Below, in pieces: positions 53,857 to 63,476 of a stretch of DNA of 64,000 bases. Numbering within the stretch: the first letter of the stretch is position 1; every line of letters begins with the position of its first letter. The translations under genes were made by a program, and so were the position numbers. Source of the stretch: Pseudomonas hormoni (GTDB lineage: Bacteria; Pseudomonadota; Gammaproteobacteria; Pseudomonadales; Pseudomonadaceae); contig NZ_CP075566.1 of assembly GCF_018502625.1 (NCBI RefSeq), positions 6,017,001 to 6,081,000 on the forward strand. Reading direction: 5' to 3'. Below the pieces are notes generated by a model. That model was not told the DNA's origin and searched no databases. It saw only the letters and a list, made by a program, of their open reading frames with translations.

Positions 53857-56307
53857 ATGACTCAAGAACCACTTGTTCGCGAAGCAGAGGTGGCCGCATT
53901 TCGCGACGCCGTCTTGACCAAGCTCACCTACGCGGTGGGTAAAGACCCGGATCACGCCTTCGACCACGACTGGTTCGAAGCCATTGCGCTGGCCGCGCGC
54001 GATCACATGGTCGAGCACTGGATGGATCACACCCGGCAGATCTACCGCAAAGGTCAGAAGCGGGTTTACTACCTCTCCCTGGAATTTCTCATTGGTCGGC
54101 TGCTCTACGACAGCCTGAGCAACCTCGGCCTGCTTGACGTCGCCCGCGAAGCGCTGACCGAACTCGGCGTCGACCTGGAGCGCATCCGCCTGCTGGAGCC
54201 CGATGCGGCCCTGGGTAACGGCGGCCTCGGTCGTCTGGCGGCGTGCTTCATGGAAAGCATGTCGACCCTCGGCATCGCCGGCCATGGCTACGGCATTCGG
54301 TATGAACACGGCTTGTTCCGTCAGGCGATTGTCGATGGCTGGCAGCAGGAACAGACCGAGCACTGGCTGGATTTCGGTAACCCATGGGAATTCGAACGGC
54401 CAGAAGTCGTTTACCCGATCGGCTTCGGCGGCAGCGTCGAAACCGTCACCGACGAAAACGGCAAGTCCAAACAAGTCTGGTCCCCGGCGGAAACCGTGCG
54501 CGCCATTGCGTATGACACCCCGGTGGTCGGCTGGCGCGGGGCGAGCGTCAACACGCTGCGCTTGTGGCGTGCCCGTGCGATGGAAGATTTGCACCTTGAG
54601 CGCTTCAACGCCGGCGACCATTTGGGCGCGGTCGCGGAAGTGGCCCGGGCGGAAAGTATTTCCCGTGTGCTCTACCCGGCGGACAGTACCGAAGCCGGTC
54701 AGGAGCTGCGCCTGCGCCAGGAATACTTCTTTGTCGCTGCGTCTCTCCAGGACTTGCTGCGCCGCCACCGCAACATGCACACCTCGGTGCTGACCCTGGG
54801 CGATCACGCGGCGATCCAGCTCAACGACACTCACCCGTCCATTGCCGTGGCCGAGCTGATGCGTCAATTGGTCGATGTCTATGACGTGGCGTGGGACGCC
54901 GCGTGGCAGGTCACCGTCGACACGCTCTCGTACACCAACCACACGCTGTTGCCGGAAGCGCTGGAAACCTGGCCGGTCGGTTTGATGGAGCGGATGCTGC
55001 CGCGGCACATGCAGATCATTTACCTGATCAACGCCCAGCACATCGACTCGCTGCGGGCCAAAGGCATTCACGATTTCGACGTACTGCGCGCGGTATCGCT
55101 GATCGAAGAGGACAACGGACGCCGTGTGCGCATGGGCAACCTTGCGTTTCTCGGCTCACACAGCGTCAACGGCGTGTCCGGGCTGCATACGCAGCTGATG
55201 CGCAAGACCGTGTTCTCCGAACTGCACAAGATCTACCCGGAGCGGATCAACAACAAGACCAACGGCATCACCTTCCGCCGCTGGTTGTATCAGGCCAACT
55301 CGGAGTTGACCTCGATGCTGGTCGACGCCCTTGGCCCTGATCTTCTGGATAACCCGGAAGAGCGTTTGCTTGATCTGGAACCGTTCGCTGAAAAAGCCGC
55401 GTTCCGCAAAGCCTTCGCCGAGCAACGCCTGCACAGCAAGAAAGCCCTGGCGTACATCATTCATGAGCGGCTTGGGGTCGCGGTCAACCCGGCGGCGATG
55501 TTCGACGTTCAGGTCAAACGGATCCACGAATACAAACGTCAGTTGCTCAACCTGCTACACACCGTCGCGCTGTATCAGGCGATCCGTGCCGAGCCGGAAA
55601 TCGACTGGGTACCGCGAGTGAAGATCTTCGCCGGCAAGGCCGCCGCCAGTTATCACCAGGCCAAGCTGATCATCAAACTCACCAACGACATCGCCCGGGT
55701 GGTGAACAACGACCCGACCGTGCGCGGTTTGCTCAAAGTGGTGTTCCTGCCCAACTACAACGTCAGCCTGGCGGAGAGCATCATTCCGGCGGCGGACTTG
55801 TCGGAGCAGATTTCCACCGCAGGCTTCGAAGCCTCGGGCACCAGTAACATGAAGTTCGGCCTCAACGGCGCATTGACCATCGGCACCCTGGACGGCGCCA
55901 ACGTGGAAATGTGCGAACGCATTGGCGTCGAGCACATGTTTATCTTCGGCCTCAGTGCGCAGCAGGTAGAAGCGCGCAAGCAGAACCACGAGTTCAGCGC
56001 GGTGCCGGACATTGCCGCGTCCCATCGATTGAATGACGTGCTGCAAGCGATTCGCGGCGGGGTGTTTTCGCCGGACGATCCGTCCCGCTACACCGGCTTG
56101 ATCGATTCGCTGATCGACTACGACCGCTTCCTGGTCTGTGCCGATTTCGATTCCTACTGGGATGCGCAGATGCGCGTGGAAGCCCATTGGCACGATTCGA
56201 ACGAATGGTGGCGTTCAGCGGTGTTGAGCACGTCCCGGATGGGCTGGTTCTCTTCAGACCGGACCATTCGCGAGTACGCCACGGATATCTGGAAAGCATT
56301 GGAGTAA
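53857..56307 (+). CDS. glgP: Glycogen/starch phosphorylase
   Basis: 816 residues, family length. It releases glucose-1-phosphate from alpha-1,4-glucans. LNDTHPSIAVAELMR near 325-340 and the PLP site EASGTSNMKFGLNGALTIG near 657-675 (K is the Schiff-base lysine) are clear. RVYYLSLEFLIGRL near 69-82 is the N-terminal signature. A GAGG site precedes the ATG. No other glycogen gene is in the window. Confidence 0.97.
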   Translation: MTQEPLVREAEVAAFRDAVLTKLTYAVGKDPDHAFDHDWFEAIALAARDHMVEHWMDHTRQIYRKGQKRVYYLSLEFLIGRLLYDSLSNLGLLDVAREALTELGVDLERIRLLEPDAALGNGGLGRLAACFMESMSTLGIAGHGYGIRYEHGLFRQAIVDGWQQEQTEHWLDFGNPWEFERPEVVYPIGFGGSVETVTDENGKSKQVWSPAETVRAIAYDTPVVGWRGASVNTLRLWRARAMEDLHLERFNAGDHLGAVAEVARAESISRVLYPADSTEAGQELRLRQEYFFVAASLQDLLRRHRNMHTSVLTLGDHAAIQLNDTHPSIAVAELMRQLVDVYDVAWDAAWQVTVDTLSYTNHTLLPEALETWPVGLMERMLPRHMQIIYLINAQHIDSLRAKGIHDFDVLRAVSLIEEDNGRRVRMGNLAFLGSHSVNGVSGLHTQLMRKTVFSELHKIYPERINNKTNGITFRRWLYQANSELTSMLVDALGPDLLDNPEERLLDLEPFAEKAAFRKAFAEQRLHSKKALAYIIHERLGVAVNPAAMFDVQVKRIHEYKRQLLNLLHTVALYQAIRAEPEIDWVPRVKIFAGKAAASYHQAKLIIKLTNDIARVVNNDPTVRGLLKVVFLPNYNVSLAESIIPAADLSEQISTAGFEASGTSNMKFGLNGALTIGTLDGANVEMCERIGVEHMFIFGLSAQQVEARKQNHEFSAVPDIAASHRLNDVLQAIRGGVFSPDDPSRYTGLIDSLIDYDRFLVCADFDSYWDAQMRVEAHWHDSNEWWRSAVLSTSRMGWFSSDRTIREYATDIWKALE

Positions 56308-56397
56308 CTTTTAGCAATAATTGCGAGCAAGGTCCGACGGTTGTTGGACCTGGCCGATATACTAAGCACCAGTTTCAGTGAGCGCTGCGCCAACGTC

Positions 56398-56481
56398 TTC
56401 GCGGGCAAGCCTCGCTCCTACAGGTTATGTGCCGCTCTCGCGACTTGTGCAAATCCTGTAGGAGCGAGGCTTGCCCGCGAA
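56398..56481. repeat. Paired REP element (REPIN)
   Basis: TTCGCGGGCAAGCCTCGCTC and its inverted copy ending GCTTGCCCGCGA, 84 bases, between glgP and the DUF2339 gene. Confidence 0.85.
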
Positions 56482-56531
56482 AGCGTTAGAGCAGACGCCA
56501 CAAGGCAATGGGCCGCTTAGGGATATCGACC

Positions 56532-59500
56532 ATGCAATGGATGTTCATGCTGATTGGGCTGGTGCTGGGCTGGATACTCGACGAGTCGTTCAGCGACGCG
56601 CTGTTGGGCGCGTTGCTCGGGTTGGGTATTGGCCAGGCCATCCGCCTCGGCCGTTTGGGTTCACAAACCGCCGAACAGCGCGTTCTGCTGGAGCAGGCGC
56701 AAGTAGCGTTGAATGCGGTCCAGCAACGCCTGGCCTTGCTGGAGATGTCTGGCGTCACAGCGCCTGAAGCCAGCGTGCCGACTGCCGAGGCGCCGGTTGC
56801 CAGCGACCCCGCCCCCTCTCCTGTCTTCATTCTCGAAGAAATCCCTGTCTCGCCCCCGGAGATGGTCTGGGAGCTTCCGCCCCAACTCGAACCGATCACC
56901 GCAACGGCGACGCAAGCCAGCCGCCCGCTGCCCGACGATGTCTGGAAAGCCGAGCCAGTCGCCCGCGGGCCGCAGCAACCCGCCGTCCCCCGTGGCCCGA
57001 ACTTCATCGAACGGGCCATCAGCGGTGCGCGTAACTGGCTGTTCGGTGGCAACACGGTGCTGCGGGTCGGCGTGGTGCTGTTGTTCCTCGGCCTGGCGTT
57101 CTTGCTGCGTTATGCCACCGAAGGCATGGTGGTGCCGATCGAACTGCGTTACGCCGGGGTCGCGGCGGCGGCGTTGGGTTTGCTTGGGCTCGGTTGGTGG
57201 CTGCGCCATCGCAACAACCACTATGCGTTGATGCTGCAAGGTACCGGGATTGCCGTGTTGTACCTGACGGTGTTTGCGGCCATGCGTTTGCATCCACTGC
57301 TCGATCCAACGGCGGCGCTCGGTCTGCTGGTGGCGGTGACGGTGTTCTCCGCCATTCTGGCGATCACCCAGGATTCCCTGGCACTGGCCTGCGCCGCGGC
57401 GCTGGGCGGTTTCGCCGCGCCGATCCTGACGTCTACCGGCGCCGGCAACCACGTCGCGCTGTTCAGCTACTTCGCCTTGCTCAACGCCGGCATCCTCGCC
57501 ATCGCCTGGTTCAAGGCCTGGCGGCTGCTCAACCTGATCGGTTTCGTCGGCACCTTCGGCATCGGTTTCGCCTGGGGCCTGCGTTCCTACACGCCGGAAT
57601 TGCTGTGGAGCACCGAACCGTTCCTGATTCTGTTCTTCCTGATGTACCTGGCCATCGGCCTGCTGTTCGCCCGGCGCAAGTTGCTGGAAATGAGCGACGC
57701 GCCCGAGGACGATAGCCGCGAGGCACTGCTGCGCTGGTCGACGCGTAAAGGCGATTACGTCGACGGTACGATGCTGTTCGGCCCGCCGTTGGTGGGTTTC
57801 GGTTTGCAGTTCGCGCTGGTCCAGCACCTGGAATTCGCCGCCGCCTTCAGCGCCCTCGCGCTGGGCATGATCTACATGGGGCTTGCTCGTCTGCTGATGG
57901 GCGGACGGGCGCTGCTGCTGGCGGAAACCTGTCTGGCGCTGGGCGTGATCTTTGCCAGCCTGGCGATTCCATTGGGCCTCGATGCGCGCTGGACCTCCGC
58001 CGCCTGGGCCGTGGAAGGCGCGGGGATTTTCTGGCTCGGCCTGCGTCAGCAACGACCACTGGCCCGCGCGTTTGCCTTGCTGCTGCAACTGGGATCGGCG
58101 CTGGCGTTTCTCAGCGAGTTGCGGATCGGCGAAAGCAGCCTGCTCGATGGTTCACCGCTGGGTGCGTTGATGCTCGGCGTGGCATTGCTGTTCAGCTTCT
58201 ACCAATTGCGCAACGCTTTGCCCGAGCAGACGTCGGAGTGGGAGCGCAAAGGCCTGCCGGTGTTGGCGTGCCTCGGCCTGACTTTTCTCTATCTGCTGGC
58301 GCCGCTGTTCTTCTTCACCCACGGCACGGCGATCAGTTGGGCGCTGGCCGGTCTGGCGACATTGTTTGTCGGCCTGCGCCTGCAATCGCGGACCTTCCTG
58401 TTTACCGCGTTTGCTGTGCAGTTGTTGGGTGGTGCGTTGTTCCTGCTGCGGCTGCAAGGCGCGAGCGGTGAGTCCGGCGCAGTGTTCAGCGCGGGTTGGA
58501 GCGGCTTGCTCAGCGCGTCCCTGATCGGTCTGGCGTTGATCGCCGGTATGTTGCTGGCAGCGCGCGATGACATGGTGCGCAGCGACGTTCGGTTGTTGCG
58601 CGGTTTGTCGGTGGTGTTGCTGGCCGGTCTGGTGCTGATCAATCTGGCGGTGCTGTTCGTGCTGCCGTGGCAAACCGCGAGCGCGGTGTGGGCGACCAGT
58701 GGTTTGTTCATTATCTGGCTGAGCCTGTACTTGAAGCAGCGCGTGAGTTTTGTCTTCGGTCTGCTGCTGCAGGTGATCGGCGGTGCGGCGTTCCTGTTCG
58801 CCGGGCCGGATCTGATGGGGCCGCTGGCCAGCGAAGGATTGAAACCGCTGGCGCACAGCAGTTTCTGGACGCCGTTGGTGTTGGGATTGGCCGCGTTGGT
58901 TGGCGCCTGGCGCTTGCAGTTCGGCAATCATGCTTCGGCGTTTGATGTGCTGAGCTTGCAGCGTTTGTCCGAAGTGCTGCTGGTGTGGGGCGCCGGTTGG
59001 TGGGCGCTGGCGTGGATCAGTGAAGTGCTGCGGTTTGCACCGGTGAATGTTCAAGCGACATTGCTGCTGACAGTCGCGGCGGTGAGTGTGGCGTTGTGGG
59101 CTGTGTTGGCGTTGCGCCTGAAATGGCCGTCGCTGGGCCTGCTCTGCACCTTGCTGATTCCCGTGGCCGGTGTGGTGTTGCTCGCAGCCTGGCACTCGCG
59201 TTATCACCCGGCGGCGGATGTCGGTTGGCTGGCCTGGGCGGCGGTGTTCGTCGTGCATTTCATCTCGTTGCGGCGTCTGGCGCCGATGCTGCCGGCGCGG
59301 GCCCTGAGCACTGCTCATGTGCTCGGTTGCTGGCTGTTGATCGGGGTGCTCGCGCTGGAGCTACGCTACGATCTGCTGTTGCTGTCCGAGCAGTACAACG
59401 CCTGGCGCTGGTTGGGTTGGGCGATTCTGCCGAGTCTGTACCTGGTGCTGATGGCCGCGCCACGCAACTGGCCTTGGCCGGTATCGGCTTTCTCGCGCGA

Positions 59501-60134
59501 ATATCGACTGTACGCGGCGGCGCCACTGGCGGTGCTGATGCTCGGCTGGTTCTGGCTGGCGAACATCGTCAGCGACGGCACTGCCGAACCGTTGCCTTAC
59601 GTGCCGCTGATCAATCCGCTGGAATTGGGCCTGCTGTTTGCGCTGTTCGGGGTTTATGTCTGGGCACGCAGCGCGGTGACGCAACTGGCGATCCGCAAGG
59701 ACATCTTTGATCACGCCACGCAACTGATCGCCGGCGTTTCGCTTTTCGCATTCTTTACCGCGCTGGTGAACCGCACGGCCCACCATTGGGGAGGCGTACC
59801 GTTCGAGCTGGATTTGCTGCTCGCGTCGATGCAGGTGCAGGCCGGTCTGTCGATCGTCTGGACCTTGATGGCCCTGAGTCTGATGATCGGCGGCCATCTG
59901 CGGCATCGTCGCGAAGTCTGGCTGATTGGCGCGGCTTTGATCGGCGTGGTGGTGGCCAAATTGTTCTTTGTCGAATTGAGTAACCGCGGCGGGCTGGCGC
60001 GGATCGTCTCGTTTATCGGCGTGGGTGTGTTGCTGTTGGTGGTGGGCTATTTCGCCCCGTTGCCACCCAAGCGCGCCGAGGCTGCGCCGGACTCTGAAAA
60101 ACCGGCCCCGCAAACCGAAGGAGTGTCATCTTGA
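56532..60134 (+). CDS. DUF2339 family large membrane protein
   Basis: 1200 residues; ATG at 56532 (MQWMFMLIGLVLGWIL). After one N-terminal membrane segment and a soluble Pro/Ala-rich linker (about 40-165) come more than 25 hydrophobic segments, starting VLRVGVVLLFLGLAFLLRYA. It matches the DUF2339 family. Function is unknown; the pair with a DUF3999 protein is conserved in pseudomonads and overlaps by four bases here, so the two probably form a complex. Confidence 0.9.
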   Translation: MQWMFMLIGLVLGWILDESFSDALLGALLGLGIGQAIRLGRLGSQTAEQRVLLEQAQVALNAVQQRLALLEMSGVTAPEASVPTAEAPVASDPAPSPVFILEEIPVSPPEMVWELPPQLEPITATATQASRPLPDDVWKAEPVARGPQQPAVPRGPNFIERAISGARNWLFGGNTVLRVGVVLLFLGLAFLLRYATEGMVVPIELRYAGVAAAALGLLGLGWWLRHRNNHYALMLQGTGIAVLYLTVFAAMRLHPLLDPTAALGLLVAVTVFSAILAITQDSLALACAAALGGFAAPILTSTGAGNHVALFSYFALLNAGILAIAWFKAWRLLNLIGFVGTFGIGFAWGLRSYTPELLWSTEPFLILFFLMYLAIGLLFARRKLLEMSDAPEDDSREALLRWSTRKGDYVDGTMLFGPPLVGFGLQFALVQHLEFAAAFSALALGMIYMGLARLLMGGRALLLAETCLALGVIFASLAIPLGLDARWTSAAWAVEGAGIFWLGLRQQRPLARAFALLLQLGSALAFLSELRIGESSLLDGSPLGALMLGVALLFSFYQLRNALPEQTSEWERKGLPVLACLGLTFLYLLAPLFFFTHGTAISWALAGLATLFVGLRLQSRTFLFTAFAVQLLGGALFLLRLQGASGESGAVFSAGWSGLLSASLIGLALIAGMLLAARDDMVRSDVRLLRGLSVVLLAGLVLINLAVLFVLPWQTASAVWATSGLFIIWLSLYLKQRVSFVFGLLLQVIGGAAFLFAGPDLMGPLASEGLKPLAHSSFWTPLVLGLAALVGAWRLQFGNHASAFDVLSLQRLSEVLLVWGAGWWALAWISEVLRFAPVNVQATLLLTVAAVSVALWAVLALRLKWPSLGLLCTLLIPVAGVVLLAAWHSRYHPAADVGWLAWAAVFVVHFISLRRLAPMLPARALSTAHVLGCWLLIGVLALELRYDLLLLSEQYNAWRWLGWAILPSLYLVLMAAPRNWPWPVSAFSREYRLYAAAPLAVLMLGWFWLANIVSDGTAEPLPYVPLINPLELGLLFALFGVYVWARSAVTQLAIRKDIFDHATQLIAGVSLFAFFTALVNRTAHHWGGVPFELDLLLASMQVQAGLSIVWTLMALSLMIGGHLRHRREVWLIGAALIGVVVAKLFFVELSNRGGLARIVSFIGVGVLLLVVGYFAPLPPKRAEAAPDSEKPAPQTEGVSS

Positions 60135-61504
60135 GTTCGAAGCTGAACCTGGTCTGGTTGGGCGCTGTTGCCATGGGTGTGGCGCTGTCGGCTGGCGCGC
60201 AGGAAAAACCGGCGGATTTCACCACGCAAGTGCCATTGACCGTGAGTGGCGAGGGGCCGTGGTATCGCCTCGAACTGCCCTTGTCCGTGCAATTGAATGC
60301 GCGGCAGACCGACCTGAGCGACGTGCGCGTGTTCAACGCTGCAGGTGAGGCTCAGGCCTACGCCTTGGCGCGAGAAACGGCGCCAACCCGCGAAAACCGT
60401 ACCCTGACCGATGTGAAGTGGTTCCCGCTTTACAACTCTGCGGACGACACCGAGCGCGCACCGAGTGTGCGGGTGCAATCAAGCGCCAATGGCACGCTGG
60501 TCGAAGTGCAGCCGTCGAGTCAGCTGGAGGCGGGCGAAGAAATGCTGCGCGGCTGGTTGCTCGACGCCAGCGGCATCAAGGCACCGCTGCAGCAGTTGAT
60601 CCTCGACTGGACCAGCGAGCGCGACGGCTTCCAGCGTTTCAGTATCGAAGCCAGCGACGACTTGCAGCATTGGCAGTCGTGGGGCGACGGGCAGGTGGCG
60701 CGGCTGACCTTTGCCGACGAGCGGGTCGAGCAGCATGAAGTCGGCTTGCCGGGGCAATCGGCGCGCTATCTGCGTTTGTTGTGGAGCACGCCGCAGTCGG
60801 CGCCGACGCTGACCTCGGTGCAACTGGAAAGCGCCAGCACCCGCAGCCTGCCGCTGCCGTTGGTCTGGTCGCAACCGTTGGCCGGCAGCAGCGTGAAGGC
60901 CGGGGAATACACCTGGCAATTGCCGATGGGGCTGAATGTCGAGCGCTTGCAGGTCGAGTTGAGTCAGCCGAACAGCCTGGCGCCGGTGACCTTGTCCGGT
61001 CGTCGGGACAGCAGCCTGCCGTGGCAGCCGCTGAGCAGCGGCTTGCTCTATCGCCTGACCCAGAGTGGCCAGGATGTGGTGCAGAACGAATTGCAGCTGT
61101 CGGGGCAAACGGTGCAGCAGTTGAAGCTGACGGTGGACGAGCGGGGCGGTGGCTTGGGTGCCGAAGCGCCGACTGTGAAGTTTGCTGTTCGCTCGACGCA
61201 ATTGGTGTTCCTGGCGCGCGGTGCCGGGCCTTATACGCTGGTGTTGGGCAGTGCGACGGCGAAGGCGGCGAACCTGCCGTTGTCGACATTGATTCCGGAT
61301 TACAGCGCGGCGAAGTGGGCGGCATTGGGCAGGGCGACGGTGGAAAGCGGGGTGGTCGCGACACCGACATCGACAGTCACATCGACTTCGCAGGTTGGGA
61401 CCAACTGGAAGAAGTTCGGGTTGTGGGCGGTGTTGTTGCTGAGCGTTCTGTTTTTGGCGGCGATGGCGTTCAGCTTGTTGCGCAAACCCCCGGTAAAACC
61501 TTGA
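60131..61504 (+). CDS. DUF3999 family membrane-anchored protein
   Basis: 457 residues from a TTG start that overlaps the previous stop (TTGA). A signal peptide (LVWLGAVAMGVALSAGA) and a long beta-rich periplasmic part (WYRLELPLSVQLNARQTDLS) are followed by one C-terminal membrane segment (FGLWAVLLLSVLFLAAMAFS). It fits DUF3999. Function unknown, probably partner of the DUF2339 protein. Confidence 0.88.
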   Translation: MSSKLNLVWLGAVAMGVALSAGAQEKPADFTTQVPLTVSGEGPWYRLELPLSVQLNARQTDLSDVRVFNAAGEAQAYALARETAPTRENRTLTDVKWFPLYNSADDTERAPSVRVQSSANGTLVEVQPSSQLEAGEEMLRGWLLDASGIKAPLQQLILDWTSERDGFQRFSIEASDDLQHWQSWGDGQVARLTFADERVEQHEVGLPGQSARYLRLLWSTPQSAPTLTSVQLESASTRSLPLPLVWSQPLAGSSVKAGEYTWQLPMGLNVERLQVELSQPNSLAPVTLSGRRDSSLPWQPLSSGLLYRLTQSGQDVVQNELQLSGQTVQQLKLTVDERGGGLGAEAPTVKFAVRSTQLVFLARGAGPYTLVLGSATAKAANLPLSTLIPDYSAAKWAALGRATVESGVVATPTSTVTSTSQVGTNWKKFGLWAVLLLSVLFLAAMAFSLLRKPPVKP

Positions 61505-61525
61505 AGGCGGGTGCTGCGCACCCGA

Positions 61526-61589
61526 TCGCCAGCAGGCTGGCTCCCACAGTTAATCGCATTCCCCTGTGGGAGCCAGCCTGCTGGCGAAT
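61526..61589. repeat. Paired REP element (REPIN), short spacer
   Basis: TCGCCAGCAGGCTGGCTCCCACA and inverted copy TGTGGGAGCCAGCCTGCTGG, 64 bases. Confidence 0.85.
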
Positions 61590-61742
61590 GCGGTTTATCG
61601 GACGGTAAAGATGCCGGTTTCGAACTACGCTAAACCCGGCGCATGAACTCTATTGGGTGTTCCACGTCTGATAGGAGGAAATGCGCCCCGACTCGCGTTA
61701 AACTGCGCGGGTTTTTAGCCCCCCATTCCACCGGAGCCTTCC

Positions 61743-62753
61743 ATGTCCCGCGTTACCCTGAGTCGCTATTTGATTGAGCAGACCCGTAGCAACAACACTC
61801 CTGCCGATCTGCGCTTCCTGATCGAAGTGGTGGCGCGTGCCTGCAAGGAAATCAGCCACGCCGTGTCCAAAGGCGCCCTGGGTGGTGTTCTGGGCAGCAT
61901 GGGCACCGAAAACGTCCAAGGTGAAGTGCAGAAGAAACTTGATGTGATGTCCAACGACATCCTGCTCGAAGCCAACGAATGGGGCGGTCACCTGGCCGGC
62001 ATGGCATCCGAAGAAATGGACAATGCCTACCAGATCCCGGGCAAATACCCGAAAGGCGCGTACCTGCTGGTATTCGACCCACTGGACGGTTCGTCGAACA
62101 TCGACATCAACGCGCCGGTCGGTACGATCTTCTCGGTGCTGCGTTGCCCGAACGAATACCTGACCCAGAACGAGCCTTTGAACGAAAAGGCCTTCCTGCA
62201 GCCAGGCACTCAGCAGGTTGCCGCCGGTTACGCGATTTACGGTCCACAGACCATGCTGGTGCTGACCCTGGGCAATGGCGTGAAAGGCTTTACCCTGGAC
62301 CGTGAAATGGGCAGCTTCGTGCTGACCCATGAAGACATCACGATCCCGGAGTCCACGCAGGAATTCGCGATCAACGCGTCCAACAAGCGTCACTGGGAAG
62401 CGCCGGTACAACGTTACGTCGACGAATTGCTGGCTGGCGACGAAGGCCCGCTGAAAAAGAACTACAACATGCGCTGGGTCGCCGCGATGGTTGCCGACGT
62501 GCACCGCATCCTGACCCGTGGCGGCTTGTTCATGTACCCACGCGACAGCCGCGAGCCGTCGAAGCCGGGCAAACTGCGCCTGATGTACGAAGCCAACCCG
62601 ATGTCGTTCCTGGTTGAGCAGGCGGGCGGTGCCTCCACCGATGGTCACCAGCGCATCCTCGACATTCAGCCAGAAGGCTTGCACCAGCGCGTAGCGGTGT
62701 TCCTCGGTTCGAAAGAAGAAGTCGCACGCGTCACGGCTTACCACAAGGAATAA
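61743..62753 (+). CDS. fbp: Fructose-1,6-bisphosphatase, class I
   Basis: 336 residues. It forms fructose-6-phosphate for gluconeogenesis. [19 protein letters not shown] near 107-125 is the metal-binding motif of class I FBPase, GAYLLVF precedes it, and [20 protein letters not shown] near 260-280 is substrate-binding. CCGGAGCC precedes the ATG. Followed by the DUF924 gene after three bases. Confidence 0.97.
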   Translation: MSRVTLSRYLIEQTRSNNTPADLRFLIEVVARACKEISHAVSKGALGGVLGSMGTENVQGEVQKKLDVMSNDILLEANEWGGHLAGMASEEMDNAYQIPGKYPKGAYLLVFDPLDGSSNIDINAPVGTIFSVLRCPNEYLTQNEPLNEKAFLQPGTQQVAAGYAIYGPQTMLVLTLGNGVKGFTLDREMGSFVLTHEDITIPESTQEFAINASNKRHWEAPVQRYVDELLAGDEGPLKKNYNMRWVAAMVADVHRILTRGGLFMYPRDSREPSKPGKLRLMYEANPMSFLVEQAGGASTDGHQRILDIQPEGLHQRVAVFLGSKEEVARVTAYHKE

Positions 62754-62756
62754 ACC

Positions 62757-63359
62757 ATGACCGCGCCCTGGCAGCCGTTGCTCGAATGGTGGTTCGGAAA
62801 CTCCGAATCACCGAACGAAACAGCGGCAGAGAAGGGCAAGTTATGGTTCGGCAAGCGCGACAGCCAGGACCTCGATGCGCAGACGCGTTTCGGGGACTGG
62901 GTCGAGCAGGCACTGGCCGGCGGATTGACTGACTGGGCGCAACGCCCCGACGGTTGGCTGGCCCTGGTGCTGCTGCTCGATCAACTCCCGCGAATGATCT
63001 TTCGCGACACTCCCAAATCCTTTGCAGGCGATCTCAGGGCGCAGGCTCTCGTAGCGCAAGGCATTGCTGCGGATTTCGATCGACAGTTGCGGCCGATTCA
63101 GCGGGTGTTCATCTACCTGGTGTTTGAGCATTGCGAGAATCTGGCGGTGCAGAATGAAGCTGTCTCGCGCTATATCGACCTTGTGGCACAGCAGCCGGAG
63201 GCCGACCGGAAACTCTTTAACGACTATCTGAGCTATGCCGAGAAGCATCAGCGGGTGATTGCGCGGTTTGGGCGGTTTCCGCATCGCAATGCGGTGTTGG
63301 GAAGGGAGTCTACAGCGGAGGAATTGGAGTTTCTTTCGGGGCCAGGCTCAAGGTTCTAA
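62757..63359 (+). CDS. DUF924 family protein
   Basis: 200 residues, soluble and helical. LLEWWFGNSESPNETAAEK opens it; ALVLLLDQLPRMIFRDTP near 78-95 and QRVFIYLVFEHCENL are the DUF924 (TPR-like) hallmarks, and FPHRNAVLGRESTAEE the C-terminal one. Function unknown. It starts three bases after fbp, so it is co-transcribed. Confidence 0.92.
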   Translation: MTAPWQPLLEWWFGNSESPNETAAEKGKLWFGKRDSQDLDAQTRFGDWVEQALAGGLTDWAQRPDGWLALVLLLDQLPRMIFRDTPKSFAGDLRAQALVAQGIAADFDRQLRPIQRVFIYLVFEHCENLAVQNEAVSRYIDLVAQQPEADRKLFNDYLSYAEKHQRVIARFGRFPHRNAVLGRESTAEELEFLSGPGSRF

Positions 63360-63382
63360 ATCTTCATTGCAGCTGATGCCGT

Positions 63383-63460
63383 CATCGCCAGCAGGCTGGC
63401 TCCCACAATAGGTTTGTGTCGATCACAAACCCCCTGTGGGAGCCAGCCTGCTGGCGATGG
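63383..63460. repeat. Paired REP element (REPIN)
   Basis: ATCGCCAGCAGGCTGGCTCC and inverted copy ending CAGCCTGCTGGCGAT, about 78 bases. Confidence 0.85.
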
Positions 63461-63476
63461 GGCCAGTGAAAGCGCC

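Noticed and set aside
53851-55071. 406-residue minus-strand frame opposite glgP
   Set aside because: Antisense shadow; the composition is that of reversed glgP codons.
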